Positions 38,862 through 47,072 of a stretch of 64,000 nucleotides of DNA are shown here, one piece after another. The notes beneath the pieces were generated by a model. The model did no database searches and was not told the origin of the DNA. It saw nothing but the letters and a program-made list of their open reading frames with translations. Both the position numbers and the translations under genes were made by a program. Position 1 is the first letter of the stretch; each line of letters opens with the position of its first letter. The DNA comes from Andreesenia angusta. GTDB taxonomy: Bacteria > Bacillota > Clostridia > Tissierellales > Gottschalkiaceae. The stretch spans positions 57,452 through 121,451 of the forward strand of contig NZ_MKIE01000007.1 of assembly GCF_001855385.1 (NCBI RefSeq), given 5' to 3'.

Positions 38862-38936
38862 ATCATTCTCCTTATCGTTTCACTTTTTTCCTCTAGTTTA
38901 AATGATACCTTATTTCATCCCTATTTTAAAGGGCTC

Positions 38937-39683
38937 TTAGCTTAAAAAAGCCATTATTTTTGTGGCTGAATAGAGCCCGAATAGAAAAGTCGCCTGTGAC
39001 AGCTCTATAGAGCAGCCTATAGTGTCTCCCGTAATTCCGCCTACAGTGCTTGAGACTTTTTTCGCCATGGCCAAAGTTATAGCAGCCGAGAACAATAGTC
39101 CTATAAGCCCAGGAAGCCCGAAAAAATAAGCTGCCACAACTGACGATGAAATCGTCCCAACTGCCATCTCCAGGTTTCCGCATCTGTCCACGAATACTTT
39201 TCCCATTCCGTCAGGCCTAGCGTATATGTTTCTGCCGCTTACGAGCAACGACACCGACCTTCCCACAATCGGAAACACAAGGTATGCAGTTTCAGGAAGG
39301 TAATGTGAGTTCACAATTCCAAAGCCCATCACGGCTATTATCCCAAGCACCCCAAATGCGCCTATATGACTGTCTTTCATTATCTCAAGCACCCTGTCTC
39401 TATCTCTGTTGCTGTATATTCCATCGAAAGTGTCAGCCAGTCCGTCTATATGGAGCCCTCCTGTGATCCCCAAGTAGAGCAACCATACTGAGACGTTCAC
39501 CACTCCTCTGTCGAACTCGAAGATGCCCATGCCATAGGAAAGCCCGTAAAGCAGACTCCCAATCAACAGTCCGACTAGCGGCATATACTTTATGCCTTTA
39601 GCCATCTCCTCCTCGTTGTAGTCCACCTTGAAGGGAAGAGGTATCCTGGTCAGAAAAAGCACCATTATAGCCAGTCTGTTCAT
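38937..39683 (-). CDS. cobS: Adenosylcobinamide-GDP ribazoletransferase (cobalamin synthase)
   Basis: 248 residues from ATG 39683 (AGGTGG five bases ahead; a GTG nine bases upstream overlaps that site). Multi-pass membrane enzyme joining adenosylcobinamide-GDP with alpha-ribazole (phosphate) to give cobalamin (phosphate). Typical N-terminal 'FLTRIPLPFKV' and 'HIDGLADTFDGIYSNRDR' are seen. Last gene of the cobalamin operon, starting ten bases after the cobU stop. Confidence 0.95.
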   Translation of the reverse strand: MNRLAIMVLFLTRIPLPFKVDYNEEEMAKGIKYMPLVGLLIGSLLYGLSYGMGIFEFDRGVVNVSVWLLYLGITGGLHIDGLADTFDGIYSNRDRDRVLEIMKDSHIGAFGVLGIIAVMGFGIVNSHYLPETAYLVFPIVGRSVSLLVSGRNIYARPDGMGKVFVDRCGNLEMAVGTISSSVVAAYFFGLPGLIGLLFSAAITLAMAKKVSSTVGGITGDTIGCSIELSQATFLFGLYSATKIMAFLS

Positions 39684-39692
39684 GATCTCCAC

Positions 39693-40244
39693 CTACTTCA
39701 GCCTACTAGGGATTCCCAGAAACACCATGTAGACCTCGTCAGCTACATGCGCCAGATACTGGTTAACTCTCCCAGAGATATCCCTGAAAGCCGACCCAAG
39801 CCTAGTATCTGGAACTATCCCAAGACCCACTTCATTGCTCACTACTACAATGTCTTTTCCCGAGCTCTCCACAGCTTCAAGAAGTGTCTCTATCTCGCTC
39901 ATTATGCTGTCTTCAAGCCTGTCGAAGTCTTCCATAGTGGCCGTGTCAAAGTCCAGCTCACTCTCCAGCATCTGGTTTGAAATTAGGAGAGTCATGCAGT
40001 CTAGCAGCACCAGTTCCGAGCTTTCAAACTCCTCTTTTACTCTTAGCTCCGAAAAGCCACTGTGCATTTCAAGCGTCTTCCATTCGCCTGGCCTCTCTAT
40101 CCTGTGAAGCTCTATCCTGTGCTTCATGCCTTCGTCAAAAGCTATGGCTGTAGCAAGGTAGACCACACTTTTCCCGCTGTCCAAAGCCAGATTCTCTGCA
40201 AATCTGCTCTTTCCGCTTCTAGCTCCTCCACTTATAAGCACCAT
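39693..40244 (-). CDS. cobU: Adenosylcobinamide kinase/GTP:adenosylcobinamide-phosphate guanylyltransferase
   Basis: 183 residues from ATG 40244, one base past the cobD stop, so translation is coupled. P-loop 'ISGGARSGKSRFAENLA' at the N-terminus and the guanylylated histidine region 'HRIERPGEWKTLE' identify CobU. It phosphorylates and guanylylates adenosylcobinamide before CobS. A GTG 21 bases further up overlaps cobD and is less likely. Confidence 0.95.
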   Translation of the reverse strand: MVLISGGARSGKSRFAENLALDSGKSVVYLATAIAFDEGMKHRIELHRIERPGEWKTLEMHSGFSELRVKEEFESSELVLLDCMTLLISNQMLESELDFDTATMEDFDRLEDSIMSEIETLLEAVESSGKDIVVVSNEVGLGIVPDTRLGSAFRDISGRVNQYLAHVADEVYMVFLGIPSRLK

Positions 40245-40245
40245 C

Positions 40246-41298
40246 TTACCCAAGCTCTCCACCACCTCTATACATCTTCATATTCTCCAAAAGCTCCTCA
40301 TTTTCCTTTCTCCTTCTCACGGCAAGCCTTATGTAGCTTTCATCCAAACCATAGAAGTCGCTGCAAGTCCTTATATAGAAGCCCCTCTCTCCAAGATGTT
40401 GCTGAAGCTCTGTCGAACTTCCAGCTTTAAGCTTGCAGAGCACAAAGTTGGCCTCCGAGCTGTATGTCTCCAGATATGGCAGGCCAGAAAGCGAATCCAT
40501 AAACCTCTCTTTTTCACCTCTGTACCAGCTCTCCGTGCGCTCTCTGTACTCCTCGTCCTCCAGATAGGACTCAAGCGTCGCTATGGCCATGCTGTTTACG
40601 CTCCAGGGCTCCTTTATCTTGTTCATGGCCTCAACTATATCTCTATGACCCACGCCGTAACCTATTCTGATTCCAGGCACTCCGTATATCTTGGTCACAG
40701 ACCTAAGTACAAAAAGCTTATGGTCTCTAGCCATGTCTATAGAGCTCTCTCTGTCTGAAAACTCTATAAAGGACTCATCTAAAAAAAGTGTAGCGCTTAG
40801 CTTTTCAAGCCCTTCGAGCAAGTCCTCCACCGCTCGTTTTTCAAGCGCTCCTCCAGTGGGATTGTTGGGGCTGCATATATACACGGCTTCAGCTGAAACT
40901 TCCGCAGCTCTCTTCAAAAGCGCCTCTCTGTCTAGCTTGAAATACGGCTTTTCAAGGCAGTGCCTGTGCACTTTCCCTCCGACTATCTCCACCGACTTGG
41001 CGTACTCCGTGAAGGTAGGCTCGACCACCAAAGCCTGCTTTATGCCCAAGGCCCTTGAAAACAAGTATATGAGCTCTGTAGCGCCGTTTCCAACTATTAT
41101 CTCTTCTCGATTTAGGCCCAGTTGCTCTGAAAGCAGTTTTACGGATTCCTCTGCACCTATCTGCGGGTATTTCTCCAGCTCGTCTATAGAGCTCAAAAGC
41201 CTCTCTTTCAACGCATCCGATACACCTAGTGGATTTATATTTATGCTGTAGTCCACTACGCTGTTCTCGCCTCTGTATCCCCCATGTGTATTGTACAT
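40246..41298 (-). CDS. cobD: L-threonine-O-3-phosphate decarboxylase CobD-like aminotransferase
   Basis: 350 residues, PLP fold type I. N-terminal 'YSININPLGVSDALKERL', 'NGATELIYLFSR' and the PLP-lysine region 'LRSVTKIYGVPGIRIGYGVG' match CobD, which makes (R)-1-aminopropan-2-ol phosphate, the linker of the lower ligand. A histidinol-phosphate aminotransferase is the nearest alternative, but the position between cbiB and cobU favours CobD. Two bases separate its stop from cobU's start. Confidence 0.9.
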   Translation of the reverse strand: MYNTHGGYRGENSVVDYSININPLGVSDALKERLLSSIDELEKYPQIGAEESVKLLSEQLGLNREEIIVGNGATELIYLFSRALGIKQALVVEPTFTEYAKSVEIVGGKVHRHCLEKPYFKLDREALLKRAAEVSAEAVYICSPNNPTGGALEKRAVEDLLEGLEKLSATLFLDESFIEFSDRESSIDMARDHKLFVLRSVTKIYGVPGIRIGYGVGHRDIVEAMNKIKEPWSVNSMAIATLESYLEDEEYRERTESWYRGEKERFMDSLSGLPYLETYSSEANFVLCKLKAGSSTELQQHLGERGFYIRTCSDFYGLDESYIRLAVRRRKENEELLENMKMYRGGGELG

Positions 41299-41302
41299 AA
41301 TA

Positions 41303-42265
41303 TCACCTCAGTTTCATGGTATATATGACGGCTATTGCAGCTATCATCAGCAGTTCCGCTATATACATAATCTTTATGGCCTTAAGTATGTCGTCCGGCC
41401 TTATCTCCCTGATTCTATCACCTATAGTCGGCTTGTATACCGACTCTCCAAAGTACACATTTGTGCCCCCAAGCTGTATGTTCAGTAGTCCGGCAACTGC
41501 ACTTTCCGGGTATCCGCAGTTGGGACTTTTATGGTTTCTTCTGTCGCGAATTATGGTCTTTATTCCGTTTATAAAGTTGTATCTCAACACAATGCCGGCA
41601 ACTGCCATAAGAGCGCTTCCAATCCTGGCAGGAATGTAGTTTAATATGTCGTCGCATTTGGCAGATGCATACCCCAACTCTCCATATCTCTCATTTTTAT
41701 ATCCCACCATGGAGTCTAGAGTGTTGACTGTCTTGTATATATACACAAGCTCTACAGGCAGGCCCAGAAAAAGACCCACGCCTATGTAGAAGAGAGGAGC
41801 CAGCACTCCGTCCACAGTGTTCTCGGCAACAGTCTCCACAGTAGCCCTCGTCACTTCCTCAGAACTTAGCTCACTTGTCTCTCTTCCCACAAGATAGCCT
41901 ATCTTAATCCTTGCTTGCTCTAGGTTTCCATCCTTCAGCTCTCTGTACACTTTTCTCGATTCTACATCCAAGCACTTTGAGGCAAGGGATGTATATAGTA
42001 TATAGCAACTTAGTAGGTCCGAAAACAGGGGACTGATTCGGCCTGAAAGCCTCAGCATAATCGAAATCACGGCTGTTACTCCTATTACAGAGCCTCCAAG
42101 CAGAAAAAAGCCTCCAAGCTTCAAATTTGAAACGCTGGACCTTATTCTGTCTTCCTGGTACTTTATCCACTTCCCTATATACCTTATGGGATGCGGAATG
42201 CTGTATGGGTCTCCAAATATGAAGTCAGCCACAGATGCAATTAAGACTAAGAGCAGTTCCTTCAT
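41303..42265 (-). CDS. cbiB: Adenosylcobinamide-phosphate synthase
   Basis: 320 residues, multi-pass membrane protein. 'GDPYSIPHPIRYIGKWIKY' near the start and 'ENTVDGVLAPLFY' near residue 150 are CbiB signatures. It attaches aminopropanol (phosphate) to adenosylcobyric acid. Its ATG overlaps the upstream cbiP-like stop (ATGA), so translation is coupled. Confidence 0.95.
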   Translation of the reverse strand: MKELLLVLIASVADFIFGDPYSIPHPIRYIGKWIKYQEDRIRSSVSNLKLGGFFLLGGSVIGVTAVISIMLRLSGRISPLFSDLLSCYILYTSLASKCLDVESRKVYRELKDGNLEQARIKIGYLVGRETSELSSEEVTRATVETVAENTVDGVLAPLFYIGVGLFLGLPVELVYIYKTVNTLDSMVGYKNERYGELGYASAKCDDILNYIPARIGSALMAVAGIVLRYNFINGIKTIIRDRRNHKSPNCGYPESAVAGLLNIQLGGTNVYFGESVYKPTIGDRIREIRPDDILKAIKIMYIAELLMIAAIAVIYTMKLR

Positions 42266-43104
42266 TCCTTGCCCTCTATTATCCTGTCCAGCGCCTCCAT
42301 GTCCAGATGTTTCTCCACAAAGCAGGCGAGTTTTTCGTACTCCGCATCTCTAAGCTCGTCGTCATCTATCCTCTCGCCGGCAGTCCCGGATATCAAGCTG
42401 TCCTCTTCTTCCAGATTTATCTCTGTGTAGGGAAGCACGCCAAGACAAGGTATCCCTAGGCGATTCTCCAGCTCTTCAATTCCAGGCCTCAGTATATCTA
42501 CATCTCCTCTAAACTTGTTTATCACAAAGGCCTTTATTCTGGCTCTATCGCTTTCATCTAGAATCATAGCTGTGCCGTATATAGATGCGAAAACTCCGCC
42601 TCGTTCTATGTCTCCCACCAAGATCACAGGGGCGTCAACCATATGCGCAAGCCCCATGTTGACATAGTCATTTTCCCTCAAGTTTATCTCTGCAGGACTT
42701 CCAGCTCCCTCTATGACCAGAAGATCGTACCTAGACTCCAGGTCTCTGTAGCACTCCTCTACGGCAGACTTGAACTCTGATTTCTCACTGTAGTATCTTC
42801 TAGCCTCGTAGTCTCTATACTCTGCTCCTTTTAGTATGAGCGTGCTGCCTGTGTCTGTTTTAGGCACCAGGAGCACCGGATTCATACTGTACTCCGGCTT
42901 CGCCTTGGCACTTTCGGCCTGCACAACTTGAGACCCTGCTATATATGATCCATCCTCTAATTTCACTTTGTTTCTAGTCATGTTCTGGGACTTAAAGGGC
43001 GATACGCTGATCCCCCTGTTGGCATAGATTCTGCAGAGCGAAGTCGTAACTATGCTCTTTCCCGCACTCGATGAAGTTCCCTGTATCATTATATTTCTGG
43101 CCAA
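42262..43104 (-). CDS. Cobyric-acid-synthase-like protein lacking the glutaminase domain
   Basis: 280 residues; CbiP/CobQ is normally about 500. The N-terminal P-loop ATPase half is complete: 'IQGTSSSAGKSIVTTSLCRI', 'SQNMTRNK', V-I-E-G-A-G-S-P-A-E-I-N, and 'GDIERGGVFASIYGT'. After 'LGVLPYTEINLEEEDSL' family members enter a glutaminase domain with a Cys-His-Glu triad; here a short helical tail ends the protein, and the next frame is cbiB at once, so no frameshift explains it. It would need free ammonia or an outside glutaminase to amidate cobyrinate. TTG start with GGAGG. Confidence 0.85.
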   Translation of the reverse strand: MARNIMIQGTSSSAGKSIVTTSLCRIYANRGISVSPFKSQNMTRNKVKLEDGSYIAGSQVVQAESAKAKPEYSMNPVLLVPKTDTGSTLILKGAEYRDYEARRYYSEKSEFKSAVEECYRDLESRYDLLVIEGAGSPAEINLRENDYVNMGLAHMVDAPVILVGDIERGGVFASIYGTAMILDESDRARIKAFVINKFRGDVDILRPGIEELENRLGIPCLGVLPYTEINLEEEDSLISGTAGERIDDDELRDAEYEKLACFVEKHLDMEALDRIIEGKE

Positions 43105-43130
43105 AATTCTTCCTCCCCGCTTAAAATTTC

Positions 43131-43165
43131 AAGGCATTACAGGGCCTGACGCTCTGTAATGCCTT
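43131..43165 (-). terminator. Hairpin after the D-2-hydroxyacid dehydrogenase gene
   Basis: Twelve-bp stem AAGGCATTACAG with complement (43131-43142 and 43154-43165), loop of 11; weak T tract. It lies between the dehydrogenase gene and the cobalamin operon, so the operon may be partly separate. I see no cobalamin riboswitch in this gap. Confidence 0.6.
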
Positions 43166-43179
43166 CTCTCTTTTAACTG

Positions 43180-44142
43180 CTATTGATGTTTAACTACATT
43201 TCTTGGCTTTCCTTCTGTAAAAGCCTGTATGTTCTTTATTATCTCCCCGACAAGCCTCTCTCTAGACTCGATGCTTCCCCAAGCTATATGAGGCGTGAGC
43301 ACAAGCTTTTCCATATTCCTCACGCGATAAAGCGGGCTCTGCTCAGTAAGCGGCTCAACTTCAAACACGTCAAGACAGGCACCACCTATGTATCCACGGT
43401 TCAGGGCTTCTGCCAAGTCACTCTCTTTGACTATCGGACCTCTGGCCACATTTATGAGTATAGAAGTAGACTTCATCTTCTTTAGATTCTCTATATTTAT
43501 AAGGTGCTCTGTATCACCGTTAAGCGGCGCATGTATCGAGACTATATCGCTGTTAGAAAGCAATTCGTCTAGTTCTAGTCTTCTGTAAGGCGTCTCTCTG
43601 TCTCTTCCGCTTGCAGAATAATAGGAGACTTCCGCCCCAAATGCAGTCGCCACTTCCGCCACCTTAGAGCCTATGTTTCCAAGCCCTATTATACCCCAAC
43701 TTTTGCCTTCAAGTTCTGGAAAAGGACTCTTCAGATTGGTGAAGTTTCCGCTTGCGCCGTACTTTCCTGATTTCACAAATCTGTCTTGAATATCTATCCT
43801 ACTGAACATGTGGAAAAGCATTGAAAAAGTATGCTGGACAACACTAGGTGTCGAGTAGCCTGCAACATTGCATACAGTTATGCCTCTTTCGAGTGTATAG
43901 TCTATATCCACGTTGTTGTATCCAGTGGCCGTAAGGCATATCAGCTTCAAGTTTTTCAAGTTCTTCAGGTTTTCCCTGTTCAGTCTCACCTTGTTTGTGA
44001 CCAGGACTTCCTTGTCCGCAAGTCTAGTTCCAACCTCAGCTTCGCGTATATTCTGAAAGTACTCAACTTCTCCAAACTGCTCTAGTCCACTGAGATTCAT
44101 ATCTTCTCCAAGCGTCCTTCTATCTAACACAGCTATTTTCAT
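43180..44142 (-). CDS. D-2-hydroxyacid dehydrogenase, NAD-dependent
   Basis: 320 residues. Rossmann G-L-G-N-I-G with a serine-rich second strand, 'LINVARGPIVKESDLAEAL' with the conserved Arg, the catalytic Glu-His pair in the 'VFEVEPLTEQSPL' and 'VLTPHIAWGS' regions. Resembles glycerate/hydroxypyruvate reductase or a broad D-lactate-type enzyme; substrate unsure. It follows the ComFB gene by 16 bases and probably forms an operon with it. Confidence 0.9.
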   Translation of the reverse strand: MKIAVLDRRTLGEDMNLSGLEQFGEVEYFQNIREAEVGTRLADKEVLVTNKVRLNRENLKNLKNLKLICLTATGYNNVDIDYTLERGITVCNVAGYSTPSVVQHTFSMLFHMFSRIDIQDRFVKSGKYGASGNFTNLKSPFPELEGKSWGIIGLGNIGSKVAEVATAFGAEVSYYSASGRDRETPYRRLELDELLSNSDIVSIHAPLNGDTEHLINIENLKKMKSTSILINVARGPIVKESDLAEALNRGYIGGACLDVFEVEPLTEQSPLYRVRNMEKLVLTPHIAWGSIESRERLVGEIIKNIQAFTEGKPRNVVKHQ

Positions 44143-44158
44143 AAAAATTCCCCCTGTT

Positions 44159-44431
44159 TCAATGCCCTCTAGGATTTTTCCTGACTATCTCTACAGCTTT
44201 AACTATCTCCTGTATTATGCTGAGCTTAAACTGAGGCTCTAGCATCTTGACCTTGTTGTAGGCCTCTCCCCTATGGCTCACATAGTACATAGTCGGCAGA
44301 TTGTTAAGCGCTATGGCCTTTATGTCCATCTTGAACCTCTCTTCTTCCTTATATGGACAGTCGTAGTCCCTAAGCACATTCACCATAAGCTCATCCACAA
44401 GAGTCTCCATGTAGTTCTTTAATTCAACCAA
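44159..44431 (-). CDS. ComFB family protein
   Basis: 90 residues. The 'FKMDIKAIALNNLPTMYYVS' segment is the ComFB domain hallmark (late-competence protein in Bacillus). ComFB-domain proteins of cyanobacteria are known cyclic dinucleotide receptors; whether that holds in this lineage is inference. TTG start six bases after GGAGGG. It precedes the D-2-hydroxyacid dehydrogenase with 16 bases between. No competence operon is nearby. Confidence 0.85.
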   Translation of the reverse strand: MVELKNYMETLVDELMVNVLRDYDCPYKEEERFKMDIKAIALNNLPTMYYVSHRGEAYNKVKMLEPQFKLSIIQEIVKAVEIVRKNPRGH

Positions 44432-44496
44432 ACCGGTCCCTCCTAAAAAAGATATATAGCTATCTTTTACCCAGTTTGTTCAGCTTGAACTGGTTA

Positions 44497-45426
44497 TCAA
44501 TCAAATATTTTCTTAAATCTTTCAAATACTTCCTTTACAGATATTATAGAGTCTATTCTCCAAGCCTCTGTGCCGGCAAAGAGTATACCCTCTTCTCTAT
44601 CTCCTTCTTTTCCCTTTATCAGCCTGTCTCTTATGCAGTACTTCCTGCTGCATTTTTTGAGGCAGTTGGTGCATTCCAGCGGCGCATCGGGATTGCCCTC
44701 CAAGACCTTCTCCACGAACTTTCCTCTTATAGAGTTCGCCGGAAGCCCTGCTGAGCTCATTATCTTCACTATGTCGTCTTTTTCAAGCTCTAAGTAAGCC
44801 TGCTTGTACTCCTCCGCTACATTGCTCTCGAAAGTGGCTACAAACCTGCTCCCCATCTGGATTCCGTCAGCTCCAAGCTCAAGCATTCTCCTGCCGTCCT
44901 CTGGAGTTATAATTCCACCTGCTCCAAATACAGGTATACTCACAGCCTCTTTTATTTCCTTCACTATATCCCAAGAGTCTAGCTCTGTTCCAAGATGCCC
45001 TCCGGCGTTTCCACCTTCAGCAACCACTGCCGCAGCGCCCAGCTTCTCGGATATCTTTGCAAGCTTTACAGAAGACACTATAGGTATTACAGGTATGTTG
45101 TTCTTTCTGCCTATCTCAAATATGTCTCTTGAAAATCCTGCTCCAAAAGTTATGAAATCTATCTTTTCCTTTATAGCTATATTTATAAGTTCGATAAAAT
45201 TGCTAACAGCATACATCACATTTATCCCTATGGCTCCGTTGCCTTCCGAGATCTCTTTAGCAGCTCTTATCTCTCTCTTAAGTTCTTCTTCTCCTAGTCC
45301 TGTTCCGGCTATGACTCCCATTCCGCCTTCCCTAGCTACACTGCCCGCCAGTTTGGAAAGAGACACTCTTATAGCCATCCCTCCCTGTATGATAGGATAC
45401 TTTATATCTAAATCTCCAATTTTCAT
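44497..45426 (-). CDS. Nitronate monooxygenase/FabK-like flavoprotein
   Basis: 309 residues, FMN TIM barrel. 'YPIIQGGMAIRVSLSKLAG' at the start and 'VVAEGGNAGGHLG' near 135 plus 'DGIQMGSRFVATFES' near 200 identify the NPD/FabK group. The C-terminus adds a cysteine cluster C-x2-C-x3-C-x4-C (C-T-N-C-L-K-K-C-S-R-K-Y-C) near 260 that could bind a metal or Fe-S cluster. Nitronate oxidase or enoyl-ACP reductase activity cannot be chosen between from sequence. No fatty-acid genes lie next to it. Confidence 0.85.
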   Translation of the reverse strand: MKIGDLDIKYPIIQGGMAIRVSLSKLAGSVAREGGMGVIAGTGLGEEELKREIRAAKEISEGNGAIGINVMYAVSNFIELINIAIKEKIDFITFGAGFSRDIFEIGRKNNIPVIPIVSSVKLAKISEKLGAAAVVAEGGNAGGHLGTELDSWDIVKEIKEAVSIPVFGAGGIITPEDGRRMLELGADGIQMGSRFVATFESNVAEEYKQAYLELEKDDIVKIMSSAGLPANSIRGKFVEKVLEGNPDAPLECTNCLKKCSRKYCIRDRLIKGKEGDREEGILFAGTEAWRIDSIISVKEVFERFKKIFD

Positions 45427-45521
45427 CAGCTCAACCTCCTATTAAGATTATATCATCTTTCAAATTAAAATAACACTAGATTTTACTAACTGGTATTAGT
45501 AGTAGGTTATTAAATAGAGAT

Positions 45522-45547
45522 AAAAAAAAGATGTGAAAACACATCTT
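45522..45547 (-). terminator. Terminator after the histidine phosphatase gene
   Basis: Eight-bp stem AAGATGTG/CACATCTT (45528-45535 with 45540-45547), AAAA loop, followed by a T run on the minus strand. Confidence 0.8.
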
Positions 45548-45559
45548 AAGCTTTTATGG

Positions 45560-46150
45560 CTAATCCATGGGCACTATTTTTTTTATAAATCCAAAGTCCT
45601 TTTCATACTCAATCTCGGTGTAGGAGCCGTTCTTGCACTGAAAATGCCATATCTTCTTGAGGGGAAGGTCGAGCAAATAGGTTATTACTGTCTGTATAAC
45701 CGCTCCATGCGTCACAACTATGCAGTCTTCATCTCTCTCTATAAGGCCGTCTATAAACGGTACTACCCTCTCTTTAAGTTCCACAAGGTTTTCTCCGCCT
45801 GGAAGTTTGAAATGCACATAGTCTCTGTTCCAAGCTTCCCAATCCTCTTTGAATTCAGCCATTATCTCGCCACTAGTCTTTTTCTCGAACAGCCCGAAAT
45901 TTATCTCCTTCAGCTCCGGCTTTATTATAATCCCCTTTTTCAGGCTCTTTGCTATATAACTTGCAGTTGTCTTGGCTCTTAGCAGAGGGCTTGCGTATAT
46001 CCTATCTATATTTTCATATTTTTCTAGACATCTTCCGAGACTTACGCACTGCACCCTTCCTCGCTCTGTAAGCGGGTAGTCTGTCCATCCGCTGAATATC
46101 TTGTTCTCGTTGGCCACGGTCTCCCCGTGCCTCACAAGTATTATCTTCAA
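45560..46150 (-). CDS. Histidine phosphatase family protein (possible alpha-ribazole phosphatase)
   Basis: 196 residues from TTG 46150, which follows GGAGGTG by five bases. Catalytic L-V-R-H-G-E-T near the start and V-V-T-H-G-A near 145, with E-I-N-F-G acid site. It is a phosphoglycerate-mutase-like phosphatase. CobC (alpha-ribazole-phosphate phosphatase) belongs to this family, and a cobalamin operon lies 2.5 kb away, but other substrates fit equally well. Confidence 0.85.
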   Translation of the reverse strand: MKIILVRHGETVANENKIFSGWTDYPLTERGRVQCVSLGRCLEKYENIDRIYASPLLRAKTTASYIAKSLKKGIIIKPELKEINFGLFEKKTSGEIMAEFKEDWEAWNRDYVHFKLPGGENLVELKERVVPFIDGLIERDEDCIVVTHGAVIQTVITYLLDLPLKKIWHFQCKNGSYTEIEYEKDFGFIKKIVPMD

Positions 46151-46208
46151 AAAAACACCTCCAAACGTCAAAAGACACCAACTACCCGATATAATTGATG
46201 TCCTCTGT

Positions 46209-46601
46209 CTACGATAGATATTTAACTACAGAAACGCCTTCGTCTGATATGCTGAGTTCATCGCTCAGACCGTCCACTATGAAAAGCCCTCTCCCCGAAG
46301 ACTTCATGTCGAGCGGGTCGTAAGAGTCCCTGTCGTACTCGAACCCATGACCTTCGTCCATGACCTTTATCTGTATATTGTTGTCTTCTATCAAGACCCT
46401 CAGCTCAACTTTCTTGTTTTCATCCAGCTTGTTTCCGTGTATAACACCATTTACCACTAGTTCGTTGAGTATAAGTCTTAGGTCAAACATAAGGTCTTCA
46501 TTTTTTAGCAACTTGTTTAGCTGCTCGACTATATCTTCAAGATTATTCTTGACGTCATCTAAATCACTCTTTATTTTAAGTATCTTTTCATATTTCAACA
46601 T
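46209..46601 (-). CDS. GHKL-type ATPase resembling anti-sigma factor kinases
   Basis: 130 residues. N box 'LILNELVVNGVIHGNK', G1 'VMDEGHGF' and G2 'SSGRGLFIVDGLSDE' match the HATPase_c_2 group (RsbW/SpoIIAB). Such proteins bind and inhibit a sigma factor and phosphorylate an antagonist. Neither an antagonist nor a sigma factor gene is adjacent, so its partner is unknown. Single gene; 270 bases upstream have only a weak promoter-like stretch and the divergent rubredoxin promoter. Confidence 0.85.
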   Translation of the reverse strand: MLKYEKILKIKSDLDDVKNNLEDIVEQLNKLLKNEDLMFDLRLILNELVVNGVIHGNKLDENKKVELRVLIEDNNIQIKVMDEGHGFEYDRDSYDPLDMKSSGRGLFIVDGLSDELSISDEGVSVVKYLS

Positions 46602-46790
46602 GGCTACCCCATCCTCAATTTCTATTTTCTTCTTAGTCTTATAATACCCACATACTAGAATTCATAAACCCAAAATAGCTCTCAAAACACATTTCATTTT
46701 CGTAAAATTTAGCCTCTTAGCTCTAGTCAATCCCGATTTAACGAGTATATTTTATCATAAAAAGGGGTGAATTAAACATCATTTTTTATC

Positions 46791-46820
46791 TTGTTTATTG
46801 AAAATTTTTTTGGGTATAAT
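46791..46820 (+). promoter_or_regulatory. Promoter of the rubredoxin gene
   Basis: TTGTTT (46791-46796), 18 bases, TATAAT (46815-46820), giving a start near 46827 and a 44-base leader with a GAGGAG ribosome site. Confidence 0.65.
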
Positions 46821-46870
46821 TCTACCTGTAAGACAATTTACCATTAATTCTATATGAGAGGAGTGTTTTT

Positions 46871-47029
46871 ATGGACAAGTATGTTTGCATCCCTTGCGGA
46901 TACATATATGACCCCGAAGAGGGAGATCCAGACGGAGGTATAGCACCAGGCACTGCTTTTGAAGATATCCCTGATGATTGGGTTTGCCCTATATGCGGTG
47001 TTGACAAGAGCAACTTCGAAAAACAATAA
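46871..47029 (+). CDS. Rubredoxin
   Basis: 52 residues, the classical rubredoxin size. The two iron-binding pairs are C-I-P-C-G at 6-10 and C-P-I-C-G at 39-43, with the conserved Y-x-Y-D-P and '[20 protein letters not shown]' run between. Carries one Fe(Cys)4 and moves single electrons, often to superoxide reductase, rubrerythrin or flavodiiron proteins; no such partner is in the window. GAGGAG site seven bases before the ATG. Ends in a strong terminator shared with ysxC. Confidence 0.97.
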   Translation: MDKYVCIPCGYIYDPEEGDPDGGIAPGTAFEDIPDDWVCPICGVDKSNFEKQ

Positions 47030-47035
47030 ACCATA

Positions 47036-47067
47036 AAAAAGCTTGCAGAATTTTCTGCAAGCTTTTT
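47036..47067. terminator. Bidirectional terminator, rubredoxin / ysxC
   Basis: Fifteen-bp near-palindrome AAAAAGCTTGCAGAA with its complement (47036-47050 and 47053-47067), A and T runs at both ends, between convergent genes. Confidence 0.9.
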
Positions 47068-47072
47068 CACTT

